DNA of 45,679 nucleotides, from assembly GCA_023140385.1 (NCBI GenBank), contig JAGLLT010000028.1:1-45679 (forward strand), in the 5' to 3' direction. Shown here piece by piece: positions 28,243-37,705 of the stretch. Each line of letters opens with the position of its first letter. Positions within the stretch are counted from its first letter, which is position 1. The notes beneath the pieces are model-generated. The model was not told where the DNA came from. It did no database searches and saw nothing but the letters and a program-made list of their open reading frames with translations. A program made the position numbers and the translations under genes. Source of the DNA: Candidatus Omnitrophota bacterium. GTDB lineage: Bacteria; Omnitrophota; Gorgyraeia; JAGLLT01.

Positions 28243-28261
28243 TCTAAATACATTAAGCCTT

Positions 28262-28738
28262 TTAGTTACCGTATGCCGCTATCTCAAGGATGGAGTAGCC
28301 ATATTCTGAAGTGCGCTCAAGGCAGTAAACGCGAATATATCTGGCCGTAACACCCGAAAGGGCCACAACCTCAATACCTGCCTCTCCGTCATAAATCTCT
28401 ACCGCGTCATTCCAGTTTGAGCCATCCGAAGACGTCTGAACCTTATAGGCAAGAGCGGCGGCCAATTCCCAGGCAATAACTACAGTATTAATCTCCCGGC
28501 TGCTGCTAAGGTCAATCATCAGCCACTGGGCCCCTTCGCCATATTCCGATGCCCAGCGACTGCCAAGGTCACCGTCAATAGCTTTTCCCGCCGCAAGATC
28601 TTCATTTTCGGCCGAAGAAGCCTTCACCTCAACAATTGCCAGGGAATTCAACTTACCGCTGGCCGCTTCAGATAAGCCCAAAGCGGAAAAAGCCAAAAAC
28701 AGGCATATTGCTACCGCCAAAATCTTTGCTTTTTTCAT
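28262..28738 (-). CDS. Stand-alone secreted F5/8 type C (discoidin/CBM32-like) protein
   Basis: 158 aa; signal peptide; ENEDLAAGKAIDGDLGSRWASEYGEGAQWLMIDLSSSREINTVVIAWELAAALAYKVQTSSDGSNWN...ARYIRVYCLERTSEYGYSILEIAAYG. Confidence 0.85.
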   Translation of the reverse strand: MKKAKILAVAICLFLAFSALGLSEAASGKLNSLAIVEVKASSAENEDLAAGKAIDGDLGSRWASEYGEGAQWLMIDLSSSREINTVVIAWELAAALAYKVQTSSDGSNWNDAVEIYDGEAGIEVVALSGVTARYIRVYCLERTSEYGYSILEIAAYGN

Positions 28739-28779
28739 TTTAACCTCCTTTTTTTGGGTAGTGGTTTAACTACTTTATA

Positions 28780-31005
28780 TCAACAATATATCAACACTTT
28801 TTTAGCCGCCGCCGGCAAGGTTAACTCCTTTTCTTTAAAATCATTCCACTCCCTGCCGTCTACGGTAACTTTTGTGATTGACTCTTTAAGGGGGAGCTTC
28901 AAAAAATATCCTTTCAGGCGCGTATTCTCTGAAGCTAATTCCAGCTCCAGAAAGCCTTTTTTCAAACAACTCTTCAAACAAAAACTTATCTCTCCAAAAT
29001 AGGTAGGAGCGTTTTTAACCTCAATAATTTTGCCATCCTCAAGCCAGTTTTGAGGAATAGAGGACAGAAGAACCAGCCTCTCGTTTTCCTCCCGCAGAAG
29101 CATATTCCTTAAGGTAAGGACATAATGAGAAGCTGACCAGCAGTGAGGGATATCGCAAACCACCCCTTCACTTATTTCTCTTAAGCCTTCCTTGTTGAGC
29201 CGGGTATACATCGCCTCCATCCAGCCCCCGGGGCAGGATTGATGTTTAAGGCTCCACTGAACATTCTTTAAGGTAACCTCCTCCATTCCCAAAAACAGAG
29301 GCGCGTGAGCCAACATCACGTTATAGCCCCAGAAGTACTCTTCATACTCTACATACCAGCCGCCGTCATACCCGGAAAACCCGCCGCTCTTCTGCCAGTA
29401 ATGCTGATATGACCGCTTGAACAAGTCCAGAGGAACCGGTATGCCTAAGCTCAAACCCGGAAAGAGGGCGGGGCGATGAGCCCAGGCCATCTGTGCTTCG
29501 CCTAACACTCTGTGATCTTTGTCCACCGTTCTCTCTTCCGGCGGCCAGTAATCGGCAAAGGCCGGCACATAGTCAACACCTTCCCGTTCCATAACTTTTT
29601 TAAAACTCTCCATAAGACAGTTAAAAAAGTCCTCATACTCTTTTTTAAGCCAGCTCAAATCATCTTCTTTTTTTAGAGCTTTGGCCGCCTCAAGAGCCGC
29701 CTTCACCCCTATAAGCCCCCACCAATTATCTACATATAGATGTGTCTTCCTTGTAAAGTTATCCTGGCTCACACTATCCGGAAGTAGGCCGTAAATAGGC
29801 CCTTCCTTTAGTTCAGGGGTCAACTGTTTTGCCCGCAGAGACTTAAGTCTTTTGGCATCAGTTATCATCCGCGAATAAACTTTTTCCAGCCAACTTCTAT
29901 CCCGCGTAATCCGGTAGTGCTCGTATAAGCCGAAGATACACCCCCCAAGCCCGTCTAAATAGGGATCCTCGTCTTTAAAAACGAGGCGGCCGGCGGCCGC
30001 TTCCGCGGTACGAAACAGGCCGGCCTTATCCAGAGCGCCGCCCATCTCTATGGCATCATGAAGCGTATAAAAGTCATAAAAATAAGGCCCCGGCCAAAGT
30101 TCATTTCCGGTCATTGATATCAAAATGTAATAAATAGAAGAATAAAAACAATTAACGTACTCTTTGTCGGGAAGATTTAGCTCCAGGGGAACTCTCTGTT
30201 TCCAGTATTCCTTGACCTCTTTAAGGCTGTCGGAAAAATCAAGGGTATCAATTAAAGATAAAAGACTGTCATTCTCTTCAAAGCCGGCAGGCACCAGAAA
30301 GTCATACTTCTCTTTCCTCCCGCCTTTTAATCCTACCTTATAAACACAGGCGCCGCTGGCATACCCCATTTCATCCACCACTTCAGCCTTAGGCGGAATG
30401 AGGCCGTCTTTGGCAAACTCCCAGATATCACCTTCTTTTACAGCGCTAAAACCAAAAGCGTCAGGTGTTTTTTTCATATACAGCGCCGTTCTTTTATTAA
30501 CCTTTACCGCCCGGCCGTCGTCATAAAATATCTCTTTAACCCCATCATCTCTTCTTCTGGTAAGTCCTGAATGGCGGATAACCACGTAAAGAGACAGCTC
30601 CTTTTCCTCCTGCTCCTTATTCTCGAGAGAGGTTCTGGCAAAGGTCATTAATCCCTTAGCCGGATCAATCTCTCTGGCAAAGATAGTCGTGGTTACCTCA
30701 AGGCCGTCCTTTTCCCACTTTACTATTGAGACAGGAAGACAGCCTTCTTCCAATGTCCAATTCGTTTTAAGCGTCTCCGGGGTATAAAGCTCCTTTTTTT
30801 TATGATCATAAATCCAGAAGGTAACCAGGTGAGGGTGAGGATCGGGGGCAAATGAACCATCTTCACCCACAATTGTTTTACGGTTATTCCCCTCCGCCCC
30901 GACAAGGCCGCGAATTTTCTCGTAGGTGCTCCATATCGGGCAGGCCTTTTTTTCCCTAAGATATTTTGGGATGTCCTCTTTTTTTATTGAACTTAACTCA
31001 GGCAT
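28780..31005 (-). CDS. Six-hairpin-glycosidase-like protein without signal peptide (probably cytoplasmic), paralogous to 31072..34293
   Basis: 741 aa; no N-terminal hydrophobic segment; shared motifs with neighbours (GEDG; LPVSIVKW; LTPELKEGPIYGLLPDSVSQ; APTYFGEISFCL). Confidence 0.65.
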   Translation of the reverse strand: MPELSSIKKEDIPKYLREKKACPIWSTYEKIRGLVGAEGNNRKTIVGEDGSFAPDPHPHLVTFWIYDHKKKELYTPETLKTNWTLEEGCLPVSIVKWEKDGLEVTTTIFAREIDPAKGLMTFARTSLENKEQEEKELSLYVVIRHSGLTRRRDDGVKEIFYDDGRAVKVNKRTALYMKKTPDAFGFSAVKEGDIWEFAKDGLIPPKAEVVDEMGYASGACVYKVGLKGGRKEKYDFLVPAGFEENDSLLSLIDTLDFSDSLKEVKEYWKQRVPLELNLPDKEYVNCFYSSIYYILISMTGNELWPGPYFYDFYTLHDAIEMGGALDKAGLFRTAEAAAGRLVFKDEDPYLDGLGGCIFGLYEHYRITRDRSWLEKVYSRMITDAKRLKSLRAKQLTPELKEGPIYGLLPDSVSQDNFTRKTHLYVDNWWGLIGVKAALEAAKALKKEDDLSWLKKEYEDFFNCLMESFKKVMEREGVDYVPAFADYWPPEERTVDKDHRVLGEAQMAWAHRPALFPGLSLGIPVPLDLFKRSYQHYWQKSGGFSGYDGGWYVEYEEYFWGYNVMLAHAPLFLGMEEVTLKNVQWSLKHQSCPGGWMEAMYTRLNKEGLREISEGVVCDIPHCWSASHYVLTLRNMLLREENERLVLLSSIPQNWLEDGKIIEVKNAPTYFGEISFCLKSCLKKGFLELELASENTRLKGYFLKLPLKESITKVTVDGREWNDFKEKELTLPAAAKKVLIYC

Positions 31006-31071
31006 AGCTTTTAAAGTTCCTCTCTATAATGCGTGTATAGTTTGTAAAAATTACCAATACCATTCGGTCTA

Positions 31072-34000
31072 TTAGTAGCTGGCGATTATCTCAGCCGGTA
31101 CTCTGTAAAAAACAACTTCACCCGGCGGAGACATCTCTATCTTTTCTCCGTTGAGACTAACCTCTTTAATTTTCTTCGGCCGGGGAAGCATAAAAACAAA
31201 ACCACCCGGCGGAGAAACAGCTTCACCGCCGACTTTAATTTTTAAAATGTTGTTTTCTTTATTAAGAGCGTAGCTTATCTTCCCGTAATAAGTCGGCATA
31301 CCTTCTACAGATACCCCCTCTTTTGAAGACAGCCACTTTTCATCAATTCCTCCGCCTAAAATCAACTTATCTCCCGCTTCATAAACAAACAAAGAGCGTA
31401 CCGCGTTTATGTACTCAGCGCCGATCCAGGTATGGGGCATATCCCCTAGATAAAACGGATACCGATAACCGGTATCAATTACCTCGGCCCACTGATTCCA
31501 GGCTATGGGCTGACGATGTTTCAGCAGATACTTTAATGTATCAAGCGCCCGGACTCTCTGTCCCATATAAGCAAAGGCTGCAGCATTTCTTATTTCATAA
31601 GGCCCGAAAATAAATCTTGAGGTCGCGCTGGCAAACATTCTTTTTTTCAACTCAAGATAATATTTATTAAAGGTATTATTTGTTTGCGGCTTAGGGAGGT
31701 TTAGCAATTCGTCACAATATATAATCGCGCAAGCCGTAGCCGCGGGATCATAATCAGCTTTTTCGGCACAACCGGGCACATAGTCTATATTTTTTGTTTT
31801 TATGACCATGTCTATTGACTTATAAACTGCTTTTTTAAGTTTGTCATATTCTTCTTGAGCCCATTGAGCCAATTCATCATCCTCCATGGCCTGGGCAATT
31901 TTTACACCGGAACGCCAGCCTTCCAGGGCCCAGAAATTATCCCAATATGAATGAACCGGGGGGACATATCCTTCGTGGCTGATAGAATCCGGGAGTATTC
32001 CGTAAAAGATTCCGCCTTCAATTTCTTCTTTATACTCGGGAGTAAGTCTCATTTCGCGCAGAAAAATCAGGTACTCAAGGGCTTTAATAACATTAGGCAG
32101 TTTAACCTTCAGCCACTCCGTATCTTTAGTAAAAAGGTAATACTGGTAAACGGTAAAGACAAACTCACCCTGGCTGTCATATTCATCGACCATCTCCGGC
32201 CCTTCCTCCATACGTATAATAGGCGGGATTTCACCGGTCTCATATTGGTATTCGGTATACCAGTCAATAAATTCTCTGGCTTCCTCCACCAACCCCAGTT
32301 TCAGGAAAACAGAGCTGACAATGCCGCCATCGCGTATCCAGGCCTTATCATAATTTCTCGAGCCCGGCTGTAGGCTGGGGCCGTCTTTGGTTATCAGGTT
32401 ATAGGCAATATTAGACTTAAATGTATCTGTCATGGCCTTGTCTGGAATATTTATTTCAACAATATTTACCTTTGATTCCCAAAAATCAATTCTTTCCTGA
32501 AACATTTTTTTAATCTCAGCGCTGATTTTATTTTCTTTCATGTCTATCTTCAAGCGCGGGGCCTTGTTGTGAAACGGTATGGCTATAAAATAATCCTTTG
32601 ACTCTCCCGGTTTGAGTTTATAGCTATACTCTAAGGCTCCGGAAGCATCCCAGTCAACAGGATCCCAATCAGCACATTGGGTTAAATCTTTGTCAGGAGG
32701 CAAAACTCCTCTTTGTATAACATTGACAATATCTCCCTCAGGCAGATTATCAACCTGGATTAGCCCCGGCTGAACACCGAAATCAACCGGTTTTATTAAG
32801 GGATAAATTTTATGTTTTCGGTTGACTTCAACAGTATAATTTTCATACTGGATATTATGAACAGTTGTAAAACCGCCTCTATCCTGACATGGCCACCAGG
32901 GCGGGTATATCTGAAAGGGACGTATAGTCAAAAATAACTTGCCGGACACCGTTTTTTCGCGGTTATTTGTGATATTATACCACGCATAAGCGCTGGATTC
33001 ACCGGGTTTGCCATGGGCAAATAATTTTATTTGCATGATGATATCTTTATAATCCCATTTTACTAACGGTAAAGGCAGGTATTCGTTTTCCAGAGACTGG
33101 GTTACTATCGCGTCTTCCCGGGTAATAAGTTTATTATCCAGGTATAAGAACGGCATAATAGAAAAACCCTGTTTATGCGGTTCTATGGCCCCGTCTTCAC
33201 CGAAAAGCGCTTCTTTGTGATCATCCGCTACCCCGACTATGGTCCAGTAACCCTGCTCCTTAGATAACCACCTGGGATAATACCCCAAAGGAGATTTCTC
33301 AGCGGCTGTCTCATAGGCCTTTTTTCGCAAAATCTTCTCACCCAGCGGCATAACCTCAACTTCCTTTATGCCAAAGCCTTTTCCCAAAACAGATTGCTTT
33401 AGAATAATTCTTAACAGCCTTGTTTGGGTTTCTTCAAAGTATATCCTGTCCCTGCCGCCGTTTCCCTGAGTTAGATTACAAATAGTAAACCAATCCTTGC
33501 CGTCGTCTGAAGCCGCGATATCATAATGCTTGGCGTAATCCTTGTCCCAGTAAATAAATAGTCCGCCAATCTCCTTCTGTCCGCCAAAGTCAATCTCCAG
33601 CCATTGTTTGTCTTTAGTCTTACTGTGCCATGCCGTGGCCTTCTTGCCGTCAATCGCCCTTGAAGCCCGCTGCCCAAACTTCGCGGATGACGCTCTGGCT
33701 GTTTTTTTGAGATTTGACTCCGCTCCCTGAAACTCAACAAAGGCTAATTCATCAATATCCACATATCCCTTGCCACCCTTACCGCAAGAGATAACAAATT
33801 CAATTTTTCTGACTTCCTTTAATCCTTTTCCGCCTCCCGGCCCCCAGCCGTAAGTTATATTTCTCTTGCTTAAAACTATTTTTCTCCATTTGCCGGAAAA
33901 GCTAAAGTTCTCCCACTTTTTCCAATAGATGTCACCTTTTTCATCAATAAGTTTAAACTCAAGATTATTGTCCGGCAAGTTGCCTTTAATGTAAAAAATA

Positions 34001-34293
34001 AATTTATAGTTCTCGGGAAGCGAAAAAGAGACTTCTTTGCTTAAACCGACGTATCCTTTGCGTCCGGTAAAATCACAACCTATGCGCAGAGACCTATCTC
34101 TAAAGCCTTTCTCAAGCGACACATCCAGCTTCGTGCCCTCTGATTCAATGGCTTCCCACCGCCCTATTTCATCAAAACTATCCATAACCTTTTGAGAATT
34201 ATCTTGAGTTGACGCGGTACAACAGAAAAACAAAAGAAAACACAAAGGAATTAAAATAATTATAATCGCATTATTTAACTTATTCATATACAC
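31072..34293 (-). CDS. Secreted F5/8C-domain six-hairpin-type glycosidase-like protein
   Basis: 1073 aa; N-terminal hydrophobic signal; one F5/8C domain (ARASSAKFGQRASRAIDGKKATAWHSKTKDKQWLEIDFGG...); helical catalytic-like domain with YDKAWIRDGG and EYDSQGEFVFTV. Confidence 0.7.
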   Translation of the reverse strand: MYMNKLNNAIIIILIPLCFLLFFCCTASTQDNSQKVMDSFDEIGRWEAIESEGTKLDVSLEKGFRDRSLRIGCDFTGRKGYVGLSKEVSFSLPENYKFIFYIKGNLPDNNLEFKLIDEKGDIYWKKWENFSFSGKWRKIVLSKRNITYGWGPGGGKGLKEVRKIEFVISCGKGGKGYVDIDELAFVEFQGAESNLKKTARASSAKFGQRASRAIDGKKATAWHSKTKDKQWLEIDFGGQKEIGGLFIYWDKDYAKHYDIAASDDGKDWFTICNLTQGNGGRDRIYFEETQTRLLRIILKQSVLGKGFGIKEVEVMPLGEKILRKKAYETAAEKSPLGYYPRWLSKEQGYWTIVGVADDHKEALFGEDGAIEPHKQGFSIMPFLYLDNKLITREDAIVTQSLENEYLPLPLVKWDYKDIIMQIKLFAHGKPGESSAYAWYNITNNREKTVSGKLFLTIRPFQIYPPWWPCQDRGGFTTVHNIQYENYTVEVNRKHKIYPLIKPVDFGVQPGLIQVDNLPEGDIVNVIQRGVLPPDKDLTQCADWDPVDWDASGALEYSYKLKPGESKDYFIAIPFHNKAPRLKIDMKENKISAEIKKMFQERIDFWESKVNIVEINIPDKAMTDTFKSNIAYNLITKDGPSLQPGSRNYDKAWIRDGGIVSSVFLKLGLVEEAREFIDWYTEYQYETGEIPPIIRMEEGPEMVDEYDSQGEFVFTVYQYYLFTKDTEWLKVKLPNVIKALEYLIFLREMRLTPEYKEEIEGGIFYGILPDSISHEGYVPPVHSYWDNFWALEGWRSGVKIAQAMEDDELAQWAQEEYDKLKKAVYKSIDMVIKTKNIDYVPGCAEKADYDPAATACAIIYCDELLNLPKPQTNNTFNKYYLELKKRMFASATSRFIFGPYEIRNAAAFAYMGQRVRALDTLKYLLKHRQPIAWNQWAEVIDTGYRYPFYLGDMPHTWIGAEYINAVRSLFVYEAGDKLILGGGIDEKWLSSKEGVSVEGMPTYYGKISYALNKENNILKIKVGGEAVSPPGGFVFMLPRPKKIKEVSLNGEKIEMSPPGEVVFYRVPAEIIASY

Positions 34294-34323
34294 CCTTTCC
34301 GGTTAATGAACCCGTATTGTCAA

Positions 34324-34490
34324 AAATATTCGAATTTAAATAACCAATAACCAAGAAGCAAGATACAAACAAATTCCAATCTTCAATAACCAATCACCAA
34401 ACCGCCATTCTTGTTTTATTTCTGTTTGGTTATTTGAATTTGGTCATTGGTTATTATTTGGTTATTGTTTCTTGTATCTTGGTTATTTTA
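34324..34490. repeat. AT-rich intergenic repeat with ATAACCAA / TTGGTTAT words in inverted arms
   Basis: Left arm contains aataaccaataaccaagaagcaagatacaaac...aataaccaatcaccaaac; right arm gtttggttatttgaatttggtcattggttatt...cttgtatcttggttatt, approximately reverse-complementary. A 33-nt piece recurs at 42116-42148. Confidence 0.65.
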
Positions 34491-34495
34491 TTCTT

Positions 34496-37400
34496 TCAAT
34501 GAACCCCAATCTCCCAAAGTGAATATCCCCAGTCCTCATTGCACCTTTTTTTTCCGAAAATTCTTAGATATCTCGCTTTTTGCGAGCCTACATCAATAAT
34601 GTCTTTGCCCCCGTTTCCTCTTAACTCTGCATAAATGGTTTTCCAGTTTTGGGCATCATCTGAAATTTGAACCTCATACTCGACAGCATAGGCACTTTCC
34701 CAGTTCAGAACGACCTTTTCAAAACCCTTGCATTCTTCAAAGTCGAGCATAATCCACTGTGGATCTTCACGCGACTGACTGCTCCACCTGGTGCCCGTAT
34801 TACCATCCACCGCTTTATCGGCAGAAACCTCCATATCATTGTCTTGTATCGAGGAAGCTGTAACATTCTTTATATAGGTGGGAAGGACTTTTTCTATTCG
34901 TTCAAGGCATTCATTAACATCAGAATATGTCGAAAGCAAATTTAATAAATACTGCCTGGCTACCGGATCCACTCTCCGGGAATAGAGGCCGTTTTCTTTA
35001 ACAGACTCATTGGTCAACCTGCCTCTTATTTGTATCCTTGAAACCACGATAACACCATTGCCCCACACGGTTTCAAAAACATTGGAATATTTTAAATTTA
35101 AACCGCTCTTAGCCAGTACCAGCTTGGGGCACATAGGCTCAACGTCACACTGAGAAATCATTTCTCCTCCCCAGCCGCCGTTAAACATTTTCAGGTGCTC
35201 CTGATCAATTCTATCCCACAACGAAAAACTCATATCCTCCCCAAAGCAGTACGAATCATAGCCTCCATTATCCGCGTCTTTTCGCGTATTCATAGCTATC
35301 GTTAACCCGGGCAAAAAAGAGTACTTCTTTTTCGTGTAACCTGTGATTCCATAACTGGGTTCAATAACTATCAAGCCGCCTCCTTTTTTTACAAAGCTGT
35401 CTATTTCCTCCATCCGGCCCGCGTAAGCCTCATCCAACAAAGCGCCTTCTCCGAGAATCAATACGTCCTGGCGGGACAACTTGGAACCTTTATACTCTTT
35501 AACCTTTAGGCCTACCGATTTTAGATAGTCAAAGATTTCACCATCAGGATCATAAACCATTATTTTGCGGCGTGTCAGATTTTCAGGCATAACCGGTTCA
35601 TAAATATGCGCTATCTTTTTACTGAGAGCTGATAGCTTTGACTTTTCCCTGAGCTCTGCCTTAAGATAACAGGTTCCAATCTTTTTAGGCATTACCCACT
35701 CTATCTTTTCAACCTGCCTGCCATGCGCCGGAACGGTTACCTCTAAGCTCTTTTCAAAAAAGACATCTAAACCATCCTCGCCGGTTATTTTACAATCCAG
35801 CGTTCCAGATTTAGGCTGATGGGTATCGTTAAAAAGGTAAACGTTTATATTTCTTTTCTCCGACGGCAAAAAGTGCCTGTCCCAAAGTTCAATGCTTACG
35901 CCAAACGGACTAAAGACATCCTTTAGAGCGGCCATAATGGGTTTCACTCCCGGGTCAGCGATGTCTCCGGTAAACCAGTTGGCGGTACAGCCATCCCCAT
36001 TGCTTAAATAAACAAAGGGCGCGATTCCGTCTACGTCCATCCTCCTGAAGAGTTCGCACAGGTCAGAAGCAAGCCGGGCCTGATACTCAAGGCGTTCTTT
36101 TTTAGTGCTGTTCATACCAAGCCAGCGGGGAAGAACATCGCCCATCAAGCTGGACGGATTTCCATTCTTGTCCAGCCAAAACCAGACAAACTCATTTAAA
36201 ATAGTAGGCTCGCTGCTGCTTTCTACTTCATCTAAAGAACGGGCATAGCCAAAATCATCCTTGTTTAAGACGGGGCCCATTGAATATATATACGGATGGT
36301 CTTCGGAGAAATCTACAGGATGCCAGGAGTCAAAGTCAATGTTGTGATTTAATCCGCACTCCCAGGGGCGGGTTGGATCAATTTTCTTCATCGCCGGTAT
36401 AATCTTGTCCCTTATCACCTTTCTGCTTATCTCGCCGGCATCATGCGGTTCATTCATAGCGTCCCAGATAACAATGCTGGGGTGATTGCAGTTGTCATAA
36501 ATCCACTGGGTAAACTCTTTTTTTATCTGCCTCCCGGTGCCGGTAATAACCCAAAAGGCCCATTCATCCTGAAGCATAATTCCATACTCATCCGCGATGT
36601 CGTACCACTTGTTATAAGCATGTCCAATATGAAAGCGGAAAAAATTAAAATTGTGAGCCTTGGGTATATCTATCAGTATCTTCTTAATCCAGGCTTCATT
36701 CCATGGCAGGCCTTTCCTGTCCGGGTCTGATAAAAAGCGGTGAAAGGCAATATTGCTGCCTCTTAAAAACACGCGCCTTCCATTTAAATAAAAGTCAGAG
36801 CCGACTATCTTAAATTCTCTCATTCCAAAAGTAGTAACCAGCCTGTCGGCTTCTTTGTCTTTTGCCTTAACGCTCACGATCTGCTGATAGAGAAAGGGGT
36901 ATCCGGATGACCATAATTGCATATTAGAAATTGGCAAATTTACAATAACGGTTTTTTCTTCTTTGGCGGACAGGATACAGGTGGTATTAATTTCATCAGA
37001 GGCAGATTTCCCCGACTTTTTTTCAATGACCTTTGAAGAAAGCACAATCTTCCGCTCTATATCTTCTAAGTTCTTAAGGGTTATTCTCGCCTCAGCCACA
37101 CCGATATCAATATGGGGAATCATCTGCACTCTTTTGATAAATGGATTGTCCATAAGAATTAGTGACACATCTCCCCAGATACCTGGAACAAAAAACTTCT
37201 TTTCATATCCATAGCCTACAGCGCCGATTTTGGGCAGGGTTTCTCTGGTTCCCACTCTGATGATAAGCGTATTTTCACCGTTATAATTTATGGCCCTGGC
37301 GGCCTTGTAATTATGCGAAGTATAACAGCCAAGGTAGCTGCCTATATGTGTTCCGTTAAGCCATGCCTCTGTGCCATATTTTGACTGTTCAACCCTAACA

Positions 37401-37684
37401 AAGGCGCAGGCCCGAGCCTGGTCTGGCGTTAAAGTAAAAGTTTTTCTATACCAGAAGCTCTTTTGAGACTTCCATTTCAGGTATGGCTTGGCCATATCCA
37501 CCAGGCCGGGCACAGCAATCGTATGATGCCAGCTCTCGGGTTTTTTCCTTGAAGCCTCAAGCTCCCACTCTCCATTAAGACTAATTGTCAGGCGAGAGGC
37601 TTCCGCTCCACTCACCCCCGTGAAACAGCTTAACAAAAACAGGAGAATTACAAAACGGTTAAACTTAACTTTACAAATCATCAT
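34496..37684 (-). CDS. Glycoside hydrolase family 2 protein with C-terminal F5/8C domain, secreted
   Basis: 1062 aa; signal peptide; GH2 sugar-binding domain; FFRFHIGHAYNKWYDIADEYGIMLQDEWAFW; HPSIVIWDAMNEPHDAG; PTILNEFVWFWL; C-terminal discoidin NVTASSIQDNDMEVSADKAVDGNTGTRWSS...YSLWEIGVH. Confidence 0.85.
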   Translation of the reverse strand: MMICKVKFNRFVILLFLLSCFTGVSGAEASRLTISLNGEWELEASRKKPESWHHTIAVPGLVDMAKPYLKWKSQKSFWYRKTFTLTPDQARACAFVRVEQSKYGTEAWLNGTHIGSYLGCYTSHNYKAARAINYNGENTLIIRVGTRETLPKIGAVGYGYEKKFFVPGIWGDVSLILMDNPFIKRVQMIPHIDIGVAEARITLKNLEDIERKIVLSSKVIEKKSGKSASDEINTTCILSAKEEKTVIVNLPISNMQLWSSGYPFLYQQIVSVKAKDKEADRLVTTFGMREFKIVGSDFYLNGRRVFLRGSNIAFHRFLSDPDRKGLPWNEAWIKKILIDIPKAHNFNFFRFHIGHAYNKWYDIADEYGIMLQDEWAFWVITGTGRQIKKEFTQWIYDNCNHPSIVIWDAMNEPHDAGEISRKVIRDKIIPAMKKIDPTRPWECGLNHNIDFDSWHPVDFSEDHPYIYSMGPVLNKDDFGYARSLDEVESSSEPTILNEFVWFWLDKNGNPSSLMGDVLPRWLGMNSTKKERLEYQARLASDLCELFRRMDVDGIAPFVYLSNGDGCTANWFTGDIADPGVKPIMAALKDVFSPFGVSIELWDRHFLPSEKRNINVYLFNDTHQPKSGTLDCKITGEDGLDVFFEKSLEVTVPAHGRQVEKIEWVMPKKIGTCYLKAELREKSKLSALSKKIAHIYEPVMPENLTRRKIMVYDPDGEIFDYLKSVGLKVKEYKGSKLSRQDVLILGEGALLDEAYAGRMEEIDSFVKKGGGLIVIEPSYGITGYTKKKYSFLPGLTIAMNTRKDADNGGYDSYCFGEDMSFSLWDRIDQEHLKMFNGGWGGEMISQCDVEPMCPKLVLAKSGLNLKYSNVFETVWGNGVIVVSRIQIRGRLTNESVKENGLYSRRVDPVARQYLLNLLSTYSDVNECLERIEKVLPTYIKNVTASSIQDNDMEVSADKAVDGNTGTRWSSQSREDPQWIMLDFEECKGFEKVVLNWESAYAVEYEVQISDDAQNWKTIYAELRGNGGKDIIDVGSQKARYLRIFGKKRCNEDWGYSLWEIGVH

Positions 37685-37705
37685 GTAACAACCTTTCCGT
37701 TCTTA

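Noticed and set aside
33471-33740. Minus-strand ORF of 89 aa inside the 1073-aa glycosidase gene
   Set aside because: Alternative frame within the F5/8C coding region, arginine-rich with no known motif.
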